A program made the position numbers and the translations under genes. Source: Cryobacterium fucosi (GTDB taxonomy: Bacteria > Actinomycetota > Actinomycetes > Actinomycetales > Microbacteriaceae). Taken from it: a DNA stretch of 64,000 nucleotides. Each line of letters begins with the position of its first letter. The stretch's first letter is position 1. Below are positions 45,408 through 54,740 of the stretch, piece after piece. Under the pieces are notes generated by a model. The model made no database searches. It was not told the origin of the DNA and worked only from the letters and a program-made list of their open reading frames with translations. The stretch lies in contig NZ_SOHH01000087.1 of the NCBI RefSeq assembly GCF_004403515.1, forward strand, positions 62,001-126,000. Direction: 5' to 3'.

Positions 45408-48065
45408 ATGGTGGAAGACAACGAAAACAAGAAGCGCAAGGGACTATTCGGCGGTCGGAGGACCAGCCGACGGGCATCCGCGGCAGCACCGACCACGCCG
45501 GAGGTGGCCGCCGAGCCACAGCCCGTTGTGACGGATGCCGCCCAGGCCACGGAAGCCGCGGCACCGGCAGGCGCCGCGCCGACCCGTGCGACCAGAACCA
45601 GTGCGGCGCGCAGCAGTGCCGCAACCACCACCGATGAGCCGGCCGCATCGAACACCGCTTTCGAGGCCCAGCCCCAGACCCCAGCGGAACAGGACGACAC
45701 CGTGGACCTCACGACCCCGCCCGTCGAGCAGGCCGAGGTGCGACGCCCGTCGACCTCCCTCCTCTTCCAGGCACCGAACATCCTCCCGCTCCCGGCCCGC
45801 ACCGGTGCCCGACAGGGTGCCTCCCGCCAGGACGGTTTCCGCCAGGACGGTTTCCGCCAGGACGGCCGCCAGGACAACCAGCGTCAGGATCAGGACGACG
45901 ACGGCGATGAGGCGTCGACCGTGCGCCGCCGCGCCCGCCGCCGCACCGGCGACGAAGGCCGCTCCGGCTCGGACGACCCGGCGAACACCGTCGTTCGGGT
46001 GCGCACCCCGCGCGAACCGGAACTGATCACCGAACCTCAGCGGATCAAGGGTTCCACCCGGCTCGAGGCCAAGAAGCAGCGCCGCCGCGATGGCCGGGAT
46101 GCCGGCCGTCGCCGCCCCGTGATCACCGAGGCCGAGTTCCTCGCCCGCCGCGAGGCAGTCGACCGGGTCATGGTCGTGCGCGCCAAGCACAACAAGATCC
46201 AGATCGGCGTCCTCGAAGACGGCGTCCTCGTCGAGCACTACGTGGCCAAGAACCAGGATGCCTCGCTCATCGGCAACGTCTACCTCGGCCGGGTGCAGAA
46301 CGTGCTCCCCAGTATGGAAGCCGCGTTCGTCGACATCGGCCGCGGCCGCAACGCCGTGCTCTACTCCGGCGAGGTCGACTGGGATGCCGCCGCGGAGAGC
46401 TCGGGCAACAGCAGCCAGGCCCGTCGGATCGAACTCGCGCTCAAGCCGGGCGACAAGGTGCTCGTGCAGGTCACCAAGGACCCGATCGGCCACAAGGGCG
46501 CCCGCCTGACCAGCCAGGTCTCCCTCCCGGGCCGCTACCTCGTCTACGTGCCCAACGGCTCGATGAACGGGATCAGCCGTAAGCTGCCCGACACCGAGCG
46601 GGCCCGCCTGAAGAAGATCCTCAAGGAGGTTCTCCCCGACAACGTGGGCGTCATCGTGCGCACCGCCGCCGAGGGCGCCACCGACGAGCAGCTGACCCTC
46701 GACGTGAACCGTCTCACCTCGCAGTGGGCGTCCATCGCCAAGCAGGTCGACACCGTCCAGGCGCCGGCACTGCTGCACAGCGAGCCCGACCTGCTGATCA
46801 AGATCGTGCGGGATGTCTTCAACGAGGACTTCCAGAAGATGGTCATCTCCGGCGACGACTCTCGTGAGGTCATCGAGGCCTACCTGCGCCAGGTGGCCCC
46901 CGACCTGGTCGAGCGCGTCGAGCGCTACGAGGGCGAGGTCGACGCCTTCGACGAATACCGCATCTCGGAGCAGATCGAGAAGGCCCTCGACCGCAAGGTC
47001 TGGCTGCCGTCTGGTGGATCACTCGTGATCGACCGCACCGAGGCCATGACGGTCGTCGACGTCAACACGGGCAAGTTCGTCGGCTCCGGCGGCAACCTCG
47101 AAGAGACCGTCACCAAGAACAACCTCGAAGCGGCCGAGGAGATCGTGCGCCAGCTGCGCCTGCGCGACATCGGCGGAATCATCGTCGTCGACTTCATCGA
47201 CATGGTGCTCGAGACCAACCGGGACCTCGTGCTCCGACGGATGCTGGAATGCCTCAGCCGCGACCGCACCAAGCACCAGGTGGCCGAAGTCACCTCGCTC
47301 GGCCTCGTGCAGATGACCCGTAAGAAGCTCGGGCTCGGACTGCTCGAATCGTTCAGCGAGAACTGCGAAGCCTGCGCCGGCCGTGGAATCATCATCCACC
47401 ACGACCCGGTCGTCAAGCACCGCCAGACCGCGCAGCCCGCCATGGAGCGTCGCCCGCGCAGCAAATCGGGCAGCAACGGCGGCAACGGAGACAACGGCAA
47501 CCGTGGCGGCGACAACCGCGGCGGCGACAACGGCCACCGGAGCGGCAACGACAGCGGTCACCGTGGCGGCAACACCGCCGGCACGCAGCAGTCGGAGCAG
47601 GCCAAGTCCACCGCCGGCACCCACGGGATCACCGAGGATGCCAAGCACGCCCTCGCACTGATCGCGGCGCGCACCATCACCCGCTCCCTGACCGGTTCCA
47701 TCACGGTGGTCCCGGCCATCGAGGCAAACCCGATCGCGGCAACGGTCGACGAGGCGACGACCGAGACGGCGACGTCGACCTCGGTCGCGGCAAGCGAGGC
47801 GGAGGCTGCGGCATCCGTGCCCCTGATCGACGACGCCTCGGAGTCCGTGGCCATCCTCGACATCCCGGTCAAGAAGTCCCCGCGCAGCCGGCGAACGGTC
47901 AGCAAGCAGGTCACCGACCAACTCCTCGACTCGGTGCTCGAGGCTCTCCCCGAGCCCAAACAGCCCGGTCAGGGTCGATCGCGCAGCCGCCGCGTCACCA
48001 CCGCCGGCGGCTCGACCGCCACGGTGCAGCCCATCATGACCCCTGGGAACGAGAAGCAGCAGTAG
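45408..48065 (+). CDS. rne: Ribonuclease E/G family endoribonuclease
   Basis: 885 residues from the ATG at 45408 (GTG at 45405 equally possible; AAGGAG at 45391-45396). Cleaves single-stranded RNA in mRNA decay and rRNA/tRNA maturation. The N-terminal 280 residues are disordered and rich in Ala, Thr, Arg and Gln, with a 15-bp coding repeat giving RQDGF RQDGF RQDG. Catalytic core: S1-like segment LIGNVYLGRVQNVLPSMEAA, metal-binding DRTEAMTVVDVNTGKF, FIDM, and the zinc-link Cys pair CEACAGRG. The C-terminus is low-complexity (NGDNGNRGGDNRGG) with later Ser/Arg motifs. Actinobacterial arrangement. Confidence 0.97.
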   Translation: MVEDNENKKRKGLFGGRRTSRRASAAAPTTPEVAAEPQPVVTDAAQATEAAAPAGAAPTRATRTSAARSSAATTTDEPAASNTAFEAQPQTPAEQDDTVDLTTPPVEQAEVRRPSTSLLFQAPNILPLPARTGARQGASRQDGFRQDGFRQDGRQDNQRQDQDDDGDEASTVRRRARRRTGDEGRSGSDDPANTVVRVRTPREPELITEPQRIKGSTRLEAKKQRRRDGRDAGRRRPVITEAEFLARREAVDRVMVVRAKHNKIQIGVLEDGVLVEHYVAKNQDASLIGNVYLGRVQNVLPSMEAAFVDIGRGRNAVLYSGEVDWDAAAESSGNSSQARRIELALKPGDKVLVQVTKDPIGHKGARLTSQVSLPGRYLVYVPNGSMNGISRKLPDTERARLKKILKEVLPDNVGVIVRTAAEGATDEQLTLDVNRLTSQWASIAKQVDTVQAPALLHSEPDLLIKIVRDVFNEDFQKMVISGDDSREVIEAYLRQVAPDLVERVERYEGEVDAFDEYRISEQIEKALDRKVWLPSGGSLVIDRTEAMTVVDVNTGKFVGSGGNLEETVTKNNLEAAEEIVRQLRLRDIGGIIVVDFIDMVLETNRDLVLRRMLECLSRDRTKHQVAEVTSLGLVQMTRKKLGLGLLESFSENCEACAGRGIIIHHDPVVKHRQTAQPAMERRPRSKSGSNGGNGDNGNRGGDNRGGDNGHRSGNDSGHRGGNTAGTQQSEQAKSTAGTHGITEDAKHALALIAARTITRSLTGSITVVPAIEANPIAATVDEATTETATSTSVAASEAEAAASVPLIDDASESVAILDIPVKKSPRSRRTVSKQVTDQLLDSVLEALPEPKQPGQGRSRSRRVTTAGGSTATVQPIMTPGNEKQQ

Positions 48066-48185
48066 CGGCTCGGCCTCACCAGGCGACCGATGGAGGGCAC
48101 GGCTTCGGCCTGGCCGTCATCGGTCGCTCCGGGTTGAGGCGCAGGGCCCCGAGGTTCGGTTCTCCAGGGCCCCCGCCGCCGACGG
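48066..48185. other. Convergent intergenic space
   Basis: 120 bases between the stop codons of rne and the DUF4031 gene. GC-rich with partial complementarity (CAGGGCCCCGAGG and TCCAGGGCCCCCG). No gene or clean terminator seen. Confidence 0.5.
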
Positions 48186-48476
48186 TCAGGGAGCCGGGTG
48201 CTCCGCACGATTCGCACGTTCCCTGGCCGACACCCTGAGTCCGCTCGCGCGCAGGCGCAGCACCAACTCCCGGTTGCCGACCGGATGCGCCCCGGCGGCC
48301 ACCAGGGCGTCGTATCGACGCGCCGGCACGTCGTAGTGGTCGAGGTCGAATCCGCGCCGGGGAATCTCGTTGGCGGCCGCGAAGGCGTGCAATTCGTCCA
48401 GCGAGGCGTCGCTGACCAGATGCGACCAGACGGTGCCGTGGGCGGGCCACATGGGTCGGTCGATCAATACGGTCAT
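48186..48476 (-). CDS. DUF4031 protein
   Basis: 96 residues. Begins MTVLIDRPMWPAHGTVWSHL, followed by SDASLDELHAFA and FDLDHYDVPARRYD, which is the full DUF4031 pattern. Acid and His residues (DLDHYD) suggest a metal site, but no activity is established. The ATG at 48476 is preferred over the GTG at 48479 because TAGAAT ends exactly six bases before it. Divergent from rplU. Confidence 0.92.
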   Translation of the reverse strand: MTVLIDRPMWPAHGTVWSHLVSDASLDELHAFAAANEIPRRGFDLDHYDVPARRYDALVAAGAHPVGNRELVLRLRASGLRVSARERANRAEHPAP

Positions 48477-48482
48477 CACCAG

Positions 48483-48488
48483 ATTCTA
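48483..48488 (-). promoter_or_regulatory. -10 element, leaderless DUF4031 gene
   Basis: TAGAAT on the minus strand with a six-base spacer to the ATG at 48476. It lies 15 bases from the -35 of the opposite rplU promoter. Confidence 0.6.
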
Positions 48489-48503
48489 TGTTCCCGGTTC
48501 GGT

Positions 48504-48532
48504 TTGACCGGGGCAGGAGGATCCGCTAAAGT
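48504..48532 (+). promoter_or_regulatory. rplU promoter
   Basis: TTGACC (48504-48509) and TAAAGT (48527-48532) are separated by 17 bases, the best sigma-70-type promoter in the window. The leader is about 135 bases and carries GAGCCGGCTTGGCTC and GGGGCCTCACGGCTCCCC hairpins that could serve ribosomal-protein control. Confidence 0.75.
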
Positions 48533-48674
48533 CGACTGTTGGTGTGCGATGGGCCTGAGCCCGCGCGGTCACCAAGGTTTTCTGACGGCGACGAGCCGGC
48601 TTGGCTCGTTCAACGCAGTAACTTTCCATCTTAGGAATCGGGGCCTCACGGCTCCCCAGAGTTAGGTACGTAAC

Positions 48675-48983
48675 GTGGTTTACGCAGTTGTGCGCGCCGG
48701 TGGGCGGCAGGAGAAGGTAGAGGTCGGGACCATCGTCACGATGGACCGAATCAAGGCTGATAAGGACGGCAACGTCGAGCTGGCCGCCGTGCTTCTCGTC
48801 GACGGCGACAAGATCACCTCTGACTCGAAGTCGCTGGCCAAGGTCACGGTCACCGCCGAGGTTCTCAACGACCTCCGTGGTCCGAAGATCGTCATCCAGA
48901 AGTTCAAGAACAAGACCGGGTACAAGAAGCGTCAGGGGCACCGTCAGGAGCTCACTCGCGTTCAGGTCACCGGCATCGCCTAA
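48675..48983 (+). CDS. rplU: 50S ribosomal protein L21
   Basis: 102 residues, GTG start ([18 protein letters not shown]). The C-terminal [19 protein letters not shown] basic cluster contacts 23S rRNA. First gene of rplU-rpmA, 19 bases before rpmA. Confidence 0.98.
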   Translation: MVYAVVRAGGRQEKVEVGTIVTMDRIKADKDGNVELAAVLLVDGDKITSDSKSLAKVTVTAEVLNDLRGPKIVIQKFKNKTGYKKRQGHRQELTRVQVTGIA

Positions 48984-49002
48984 GGCCTGAGGAGAAGAAC
49001 AG

Positions 49003-49260
49003 ATGGCACACAAAAAAGGTGCGAGTTCCACTCGCAACGGTCGCGACTCCAACGCCCAGCGCCTCGGCGTGAAGCGGTTCGGTGGTCAGGTTGTCAGCGC
49101 GGGCGAGATCATCGTTCGTCAGCGCGGCACGCACTTCCACCCCGGTGTCAACGTCGGCCGCGGTGGAGACGACACGCTCTTCGCCCTGGAGTCCGGCTCG
49201 GTTGAGTTCGGCGCAAAGGGCGGCCGCAAGGTCGTCAACATCGTGGTGGCTGCCGCGTAG
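49003..49260 (+). CDS. rpmA: 50S ribosomal protein L27
   Basis: 85 residues. [20 protein letters not shown] is the conserved N-terminus that reaches the peptidyl-transferase centre. No cleavable N-terminal extension of the Firmicutes type. GAGGAGAAG upstream. Followed by a strong hairpin before obg. Confidence 0.98.
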   Translation: MAHKKGASSTRNGRDSNAQRLGVKRFGGQVVSAGEIIVRQRGTHFHPGVNVGRGGDDTLFALESGSVEFGAKGGRKVVNIVVAAA

Positions 49261-49277
49261 GCATCCACAACTCTTGA

Positions 49278-49314
49278 ACGTCAGGGCGGGCTTCGGCTCG
49301 CCCTGACGTGTTTT
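49278..49314 (+). terminator. Rho-independent terminator between rpmA and obg
   Basis: ACGTCAGGGCG (49278-49288) pairs with CGCCCTGACGT (49299-49309), extended through a G-T pair to a TTCG tetraloop, followed by GTTTT. Obg starts 23 bases later, so partial termination would set the ratio of ribosomal proteins to Obg. Confidence 0.88.
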
Positions 49315-49336
49315 CGCCACCTGAAAGGGGCACCCC

Positions 49337-50914
49337 ATGGCCACATTCGTTGACCACGTCACGCTGCACCTGAGAGCGGGCAATGGAGGGAACGGCTGTG
49401 TCTCCGTCAAGCGGGAGAAGTTCAAGCCCCTCGCCGGTCCCGACGGCGGAAACGGCGGAAACGGCGGCGACATCGTGCTCGTTGCCGACCCCCAGGTGAC
49501 GACACTGCTCGGCTACCACCGTTCACCACACCGCAGCTCCTCCAACGGCGGCCCCGGAATGGGCGACCACCGCGCCGGCTACGCCAGTGACCTGATGGAG
49601 CTCTCCGTCCCGCTGGGCACCGTCGTCAAGGACGCCGAGGGCACTGAACTCGCGGACATGACGGAACCCGGCTTCCGCATCGTCGTCGCCCCCGGCGGCC
49701 AGGGCGGGCTCGGCAACGCCGCCCTCGCCTCGACCAAGCGCAAGGCCCCCGGTTTCGCGCTCCTCGGCACCTACGGCTGGGAAGGCGACATCCAGCTCGA
49801 GCTCAAGACCGTGGCGGATGTCGCGCTCGTCGGCTACCCGTCGGCCGGCAAGTCCAGCCTGATCGCCGCGATCTCGGCCGCGCGCCCCAAGATCGCCGAC
49901 TACCCCTTCACCACCCTGCACCCCAACCTCGGCGTCGTCGACGCCGGCGAGGTGCGGTACACCGTCGCAGACGTTCCCGGACTGATCGAGGGCGCCAGCG
50001 AGGGCAAGGGACTCGGGCTCGAGTTCCTCCGGCACGTCGAGCGCTGCACCGCGTTGCTGCACATCCTCGACTGCGCCACCCTCGACCCTGACCGGGATCC
50101 GCTCAGCGACCTCGACGTCATCCTCGGCGAACTGGCCGCATACCCGGTCCCAGACGGCCAGCGGCCGCTGCTCGACCGGCCGCAGCTCATCGCACTGAAC
50201 AAGATCGACGTGCCGGAGGCCCGCGAACTCGCGGACTTCGTCAAGGGCGACCTCGAGGCGCGTGGCTACCGCGTGTTCGAGATCTCCACGGTCAGCCACG
50301 AGGGCCTCCGCGCGCTCAACTACGCGCTGGCCGAGGTCGTCGAAGCCGGACGGGTCGAAGCAGCGGCGACGCAGGCCGCCAGGCCGCGCATCATCATCCG
50401 GCCGAAGGCGGTCGACGACAGCGGATTCGTCGTCAAGGTCGAGGGCGGTTCGTTCGGCAACATCTACCGGATCATCGGCACCAAGCCCGAACGCTGGGTG
50501 CAGCAGACCGACTTCACCAACGACGAAGCGGTCGGGTTCCTCGCGGACCGGCTTGCCAAGCTCGGGATCGAGAACGAACTGTTCAAGGCCGGCGCCATCG
50601 CCGGGTCCACGGTCATCATCGGCCCCGGCAACGGAGTCGTCTTCGACTGGGAGCCCACGCTCACCTCCACCGCCGAGTTGATCACCGCTCCCCGCGGAAC
50701 GGACACCCGGCTCGACGATTCCAAGCGACGCACGAGCAACGAGCGCCGTGAAGAGTACTTCGGACGGATGGACGCCAAGGCGGCCGCCCGCGCCGAGCTC
50801 ATCCGGGAACGCGAAGCCGGCATGTGGTCCACCGGCGAAGAGGAATTCAACGGCGACGTGACCGGCGACGGTTCCGTCCCGGTGAAGGGACGGCAGGAAG
50901 GCGAGTCCGAATGA
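49337..50914 (+). CDS. obg: GTPase Obg/CgtA
   Basis: 525 residues. Essential GTPase of 50S assembly. Gly-rich Obg fold ([18 protein letters not shown]), G1 [11 protein letters not shown] near residue 168, G3 [20 protein letters not shown]4 NKID, then the OCT domain and an acidic/charged tail ending near [13 protein letters not shown]. Length is at the upper end because of the C-terminal extension seen in actinobacteria. AAAGGGG upstream. Its stop codon overlaps the first proB (ATGA). Confidence 0.97.
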   Translation: MATFVDHVTLHLRAGNGGNGCVSVKREKFKPLAGPDGGNGGNGGDIVLVADPQVTTLLGYHRSPHRSSSNGGPGMGDHRAGYASDLMELSVPLGTVVKDAEGTELADMTEPGFRIVVAPGGQGGLGNAALASTKRKAPGFALLGTYGWEGDIQLELKTVADVALVGYPSAGKSSLIAAISAARPKIADYPFTTLHPNLGVVDAGEVRYTVADVPGLIEGASEGKGLGLEFLRHVERCTALLHILDCATLDPDRDPLSDLDVILGELAAYPVPDGQRPLLDRPQLIALNKIDVPEARELADFVKGDLEARGYRVFEISTVSHEGLRALNYALAEVVEAGRVEAAATQAARPRIIIRPKAVDDSGFVVKVEGGSFGNIYRIIGTKPERWVQQTDFTNDEAVGFLADRLAKLGIENELFKAGAIAGSTVIIGPGNGVVFDWEPTLTSTAELITAPRGTDTRLDDSKRRTSNERREEYFGRMDAKAAARAELIREREAGMWSTGEEEFNGDVTGDGSVPVKGRQEGESE

Positions 50915-51720
50915 GCGCCCGTGCCCGCGCCCAGGTGTCTTCCGCCCGGCGGATCGTGGTGAAGGTCGGGTCCTCCTCGATCAGCGGTGACAACGCCGAC
51001 CAGATCGCCCCGCTGATCGAGGCCCTCGCGGAGACGCACGGCCACGGCGTCGAGGTGGTCCTGGTGTCGTCAGGGGCCGTCGCGAGCGGGATGAGCTACC
51101 TGAACCTGGACGGGCGCCCGAGCGACCTGGCCACCCAGCAGGCGGCCGCCTCCGTGGGGCAGAACGTGCTCACCGCCCGCTATCAGGAAACCCTGGACCG
51201 GCACGGCATCGCCGCGGGCCAGGTGCTGCTCACCGAGGGAGACCTCCTCAACGAACCGCACCGCAGCAACACCCGCCGCGCGGTGAACCGGCTCCTCGAC
51301 CTGCGGATCATGCCGATCGTGAACGAGAACGACACCGTCGCCACCTACGGGCTGCGGTTCGGCGACAACGACCGCCTCGCTGCGATGCTCTCCGTGCTCA
51401 TCCGGGCCGACCTGCTGCTCCTGCTCAGTGATGTGGACTCCCTCTACACCAGGCCCCCACACCTGCCCGGCGCCGAACGGATCGACCACATCGGGTTCGA
51501 CGAGGAACTCGCCGGCATGGAGTTCGGGGCGACCAAGGCGTCGGGCGGCGTCGGAACCGGCGGTGCCAACACCAAGGTGAAGGCGGCCAGGCTGGCCGCG
51601 TCCGCTGGCACCGCCGTACTCGTGACCGCCACCGCGCTGGCCGCGGACGCACTCCGCGGCGAGGAGGTCGGCACCTGGTTCGAGCCGATGCCCACCGCAC
51701 CGGGGCGCGCACTCCTGTGA
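50911..51720 (+). CDS. proB: Glutamate 5-kinase, copy 1
   Basis: 269 residues. First step of proline synthesis: glutamate + ATP to glutamyl 5-phosphate. Amino-acid kinase fold: [46 protein letters not shown], and [20 protein letters not shown]. No C-terminal PUA domain, unlike E. coli ProB. ATG overlaps the obg stop codon. It is followed after 13 bases by a second, clearly paralogous proB. Confidence 0.95.
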   Translation: MSARARAQVSSARRIVVKVGSSSISGDNADQIAPLIEALAETHGHGVEVVLVSSGAVASGMSYLNLDGRPSDLATQQAAASVGQNVLTARYQETLDRHGIAAGQVLLTEGDLLNEPHRSNTRRAVNRLLDLRIMPIVNENDTVATYGLRFGDNDRLAAMLSVLIRADLLLLLSDVDSLYTRPPHLPGAERIDHIGFDEELAGMEFGATKASGGVGTGGANTKVKAARLAASAGTAVLVTATALAADALRGEEVGTWFEPMPTAPGRALL

Positions 51721-51733
51721 GCCGGGCCTGGGA

Positions 51734-52549
51734 ATGAGCGTGCTCGCACGGCACCAGATCGGGTCGGCGGCGCGCATCGTCGTCAAGGTCGGCTCGTCCT
51801 CGATCAGCGGTGCCAACGCCGGCCAGATCGCTCCGCTGGTCGACGCCCTCGCGGCCGCCCACGGGCGCGGCGCGGAAATCGTGCTGGTCTCTTCCGGCGC
51901 CATTGCCACCGGGATGCCCTACCTCCAGCTCGACGAACGGCCCACGGACCTCGCCACCCAGCAGGCCGCGGCATCCGTCGGCCAGAACCTGCTGATCTTC
52001 CGCTACCAGGACAGCCTCGATCGATACGACATCGTCGCCGGCCAGGTGCTCCTCACGGCCGGCGACCTCGAGAACCCGTCGCACCGCAGCAACGCGCACC
52101 GCGCCATGGACCGGCTGCTCGGGCTGCGCATCCTGCCGATCGTGAACGAGAACGACACCGTCGCGACCCACGAGATCCGCTTCGGCGACAACGACCGGCT
52201 CGCCGCCCTCGTCGCCACCCTGATCAAGGCGGACCTGCTCGTGCTGCTCAGCGACGTCGATGCGCTCTACACCCGGCCGCCGCACCTGCCAGGTGCCGAG
52301 CAGATCTCCCACGTCGTTGCCGGCGACCGGCTGCACGGGGTCGAGTTCGGCGCGAGCCGTTCCGGCGTGGGCACCGGGGGAGCGGGCACCAAGGTGTCCG
52401 CGGCCCGGATCGCGGCCGACGCCGGCACCGCCGTGCTGGTCACCTCGACAGCGCTGGTCGCCGAGGCGCTCCGCGGGGACCTCGTCGGAACCTGGTTCGA
52501 ACCGAGCGCCGGAGCGCACGGCCCGCCCTCCGGCCGCCCGGTCGGGTAG
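51734..52549 (+). CDS. proB: Glutamate 5-kinase, copy 2 (tandem paralogue)
   Basis: 271 residues, the same fold and active-site motifs as copy 1 ([71 protein letters not shown]). By eye about two thirds of residues are identical to copy 1, so the duplication is not recent. Differences cluster near the variable loop EQISHVVAGDRLHGVEF and at the C-terminus. GGGA lies upstream of the ATG. No PUA domain. ProA is 42 bases downstream with its own -10-like element. Confidence 0.95.
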   Translation: MSVLARHQIGSAARIVVKVGSSSISGANAGQIAPLVDALAAAHGRGAEIVLVSSGAIATGMPYLQLDERPTDLATQQAAASVGQNLLIFRYQDSLDRYDIVAGQVLLTAGDLENPSHRSNAHRAMDRLLGLRILPIVNENDTVATHEIRFGDNDRLAALVATLIKADLLVLLSDVDALYTRPPHLPGAEQISHVVAGDRLHGVEFGASRSGVGTGGAGTKVSAARIAADAGTAVLVTSTALVAEALRGDLVGTWFEPSAGAHGPPSGRPVG

Positions 52550-52579
52550 CTCACCCAGCCGCGGGCCAGCCCCGTCGCG

Positions 52580-52585
52580 TACACT
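52580..52585 (+). promoter_or_regulatory. -10 element, leaderless proA
   Basis: TACACT ends six bases before the ATG at 52592. The intergenic space from proB copy 2 is only 42 bases. Confidence 0.55.
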
Positions 52586-52591
52586 GCCGGG

Positions 52592-53863
52592 ATGTCCTCA
52601 CAGACCCTGACCGATACGGTCCAGCTCACGCCCATCCTCGAGGCGTCCCGGCGGGCGTCGGTTTCCCTCGCCGCAGCGCCCACCCAGGCGAAGAACCGGG
52701 CGCTGTCCGCCGTTTCCGCCGCGCTGCGCGCAAACGTCCCCGGCATCATCGCCGCCAACCGGGCAGACCTGGCCGCCGGCCGCGAAAACGGACTGTCCGC
52801 CGGTATGCTCGACCGCCTCATGCTGGACGAGGCCCGGATCGACGGGCTCGCCGCCGCCGTCGAACAGATCGCCCTGCTCACCGACCCGATCGGCGAGGTG
52901 GTGCGGGGGAGAAGCCTGCCCAACGGCATCAGGATCAGCCAGGTGCGCGTGCCCTTCGGCGTGGTCGGGGTCATCTACGAGGCTCGGCCCAACGTCACCG
53001 TCGACATCGCCGCGATCGCCCTCAAGAGCGGCAACGCCGTCGTGCTCCGTGGCGGATCCGCCGCGGAGAACACCAATCGGGTCCTCGTCGGCCTTCTCCA
53101 GCAGGCGATCGGTTCGGCAGGGCTGCCCGCCGAGTCGGTGCAGACGATCGACCCGTTCGGGCGCGATGGGGCCACCGAACTGATGCAGGCCCGCGGCCAT
53201 GTCGATGTGCTCATCCCCCGGGGAAGTGCCGGCCTGATCCAGGCCGTGGTGAACCAGTCGAAGGTGCCCGTGATCGAGACCGGCGCCGGCGTCGTGCACA
53301 TTTTCCTCGACGAGAGCGCAAACGCGGACTGGGCGGTGGAGATCGTGCACAACTCGAAGGTGCAGCGGCCCAGCGTCTGCAACTCCCTCGAAACCCTGCT
53401 CGTTCACCGGGACGCCGCAGCGCGGCTGCTCCCCGGCGTGCTCGCGAAGCTCGCGGCATCCGGCGTCACCATCCACGGCGACCCGCGGGTGCAGGAGATC
53501 TTCCCGGCCGCCGTGCCGGCGGCGGAGGACGACTGGGGCACCGAGTACATGGGCCTCGAGGTCTCCGTGGCCGTGGTCGACTCCCTCGACGACGCGATCG
53601 CGCACATCCGTCGCTATTCGACCGGGCACACCGAATCGATCATCACCAACGACGTCGTCAACGCCGAACGTTTCCTGGCCGAGGTCGACTCCGCCGCCGT
53701 CATGGTCAACGCCTCCACCCGGTTCACCGATGGCGGCGAGTTCGGATTCGGCGCCGAGGTGGGCATTTCGACCCAGAAACTGCACGCCAGGGGGCCGATG
53801 GGCCTGCCGGAGCTCACCAGCACCAAGTGGATCGTGCGTGGCTCGGGCCAGGTGCGGGCGTAG
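52592..53863 (+). CDS. proA: Glutamate-5-semialdehyde dehydrogenase
   Basis: 423 residues. Second step of proline synthesis, NADPH-dependent reduction of glutamyl phosphate. Rossmann loop region GVIYEARPNVTVDIA, GNAVVLRGGSAAENTN, and catalytic Cys in QRPSVCNSLETLLVH near residue 260. C-terminal NASTRFTDGGEFGFGAEVGIS. Complete and standard length. Together with the two proB genes it makes a local proline pathway; proC is not in the window. Confidence 0.97.
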   Translation: MSSQTLTDTVQLTPILEASRRASVSLAAAPTQAKNRALSAVSAALRANVPGIIAANRADLAAGRENGLSAGMLDRLMLDEARIDGLAAAVEQIALLTDPIGEVVRGRSLPNGIRISQVRVPFGVVGVIYEARPNVTVDIAAIALKSGNAVVLRGGSAAENTNRVLVGLLQQAIGSAGLPAESVQTIDPFGRDGATELMQARGHVDVLIPRGSAGLIQAVVNQSKVPVIETGAGVVHIFLDESANADWAVEIVHNSKVQRPSVCNSLETLLVHRDAAARLLPGVLAKLAASGVTIHGDPRVQEIFPAAVPAAEDDWGTEYMGLEVSVAVVDSLDDAIAHIRRYSTGHTESIITNDVVNAERFLAEVDSAAVMVNASTRFTDGGEFGFGAEVGISTQKLHARGPMGLPELTSTKWIVRGSGQVRA

Positions 53864-53932
53864 GCCCCACTAGAATACTGACGGACTCGTCCCTTGCCGG
53901 GCACCCCTGAATCGCCTTTGAATGGAGAACCC

Positions 53933-54133
53933 ATGTCGTTCCTGAACGTAGTGCTCGCGCAGGTCGAAACCGTCGCCCTGCCCATGCCGACGTTCGTCTA
54001 CGGCCTGATCGCGCTCGTGATCTTCGGAGCGCTCGGCGTCGTCGTCTGGTCGTACCGTGACGTGGCGAGCCGCCACCAGGCCAAGGCGAAGGCATACGCC
54101 GACGCCCACGGCGGCGCGCGCGCCGGCCACTGA
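53933..54133 (+). CDS. Small single-helix membrane protein
   Basis: 66 residues. ATG at 53933 with GGAGA five bases upstream. One membrane helix (about 18-41, [21 protein letters not shown]) and a Lys/Ala/His-rich cytoplasmic tail. Found in this position upstream of nadD in related genomes (recollection, not checked). Function unknown. nadD begins 13 bases after its stop codon. Confidence 0.8.
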   Translation: MSFLNVVLAQVETVALPMPTFVYGLIALVIFGALGVVVWSYRDVASRHQAKAKAYADAHGGARAGH

Positions 54134-54146
54134 GGTCGTCGTTCCG

Positions 54147-54740
54147 ATGCCGGCGCGCCGCCTGAGAATCGGTGTGATGGGCGGCACCTTCGACCCGATC
54201 CACCACGGGCACCTCGTCGCCGCCAGTGAGGTGGCACAGAGCTTCGACCTCGACGAGGTGGTCTTCGTGCCCACCGGGCAGCCGTGGCAGAAGCCCGATG
54301 TCACGGTCAGCGAGCACCGCTACCTGATGACGGTGATCGCGACGGCGTCGAATCCGCGGTTCACGGTGAGCCGGGTCGACATCGACCGTACCGGGCCCAC
54401 CTACACGATCGACACCCTCCGCGACCTGCACGCCCAGCGTCCGGACGCCGAACTCTTCTTCATCACGGGGGCCGACGCGATCCGGCAGATCCTGAGCTGG
54501 AAAGACGTCCAGGAGCTCTGGGACCTTGCCCACTTCGTGGCTGTGAGTCGTCCGGGACATGAGCTCAGCGTTTCGGGATTGCCCAACCAGGACGTAAGCT
54601 TATTGGAGGTTCCGGCTTTGGCCATCTCGTCCACAGACTGCCGGGCACGTGTGAATCGGGGGTTCCCGGTCTGGTATCTGGTCCCCGATGGGGTCGTCCA
54701 GTACATCTCAAAGCATCATCTGTATCGGAGTGTGGCATGA
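54147..54740 (+). CDS. nadD: Nicotinate-nucleotide adenylyltransferase
   Basis: 197 residues. Converts nicotinate mononucleotide and ATP to deamido-NAD. Nucleotidyltransferase motif [12 protein letters not shown] near the start (HxGH present) and the late [10 protein letters not shown], where Cys replaces the usual Ile/Thr before Arg. ATG at 54147. Its stop codon overlaps the next gene's ATG, so expression is coupled. Confidence 0.96.
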   Translation: MPARRLRIGVMGGTFDPIHHGHLVAASEVAQSFDLDEVVFVPTGQPWQKPDVTVSEHRYLMTVIATASNPRFTVSRVDIDRTGPTYTIDTLRDLHAQRPDAELFFITGADAIRQILSWKDVQELWDLAHFVAVSRPGHELSVSGLPNQDVSLLEVPALAISSTDCRARVNRGFPVWYLVPDGVVQYISKHHLYRSVA

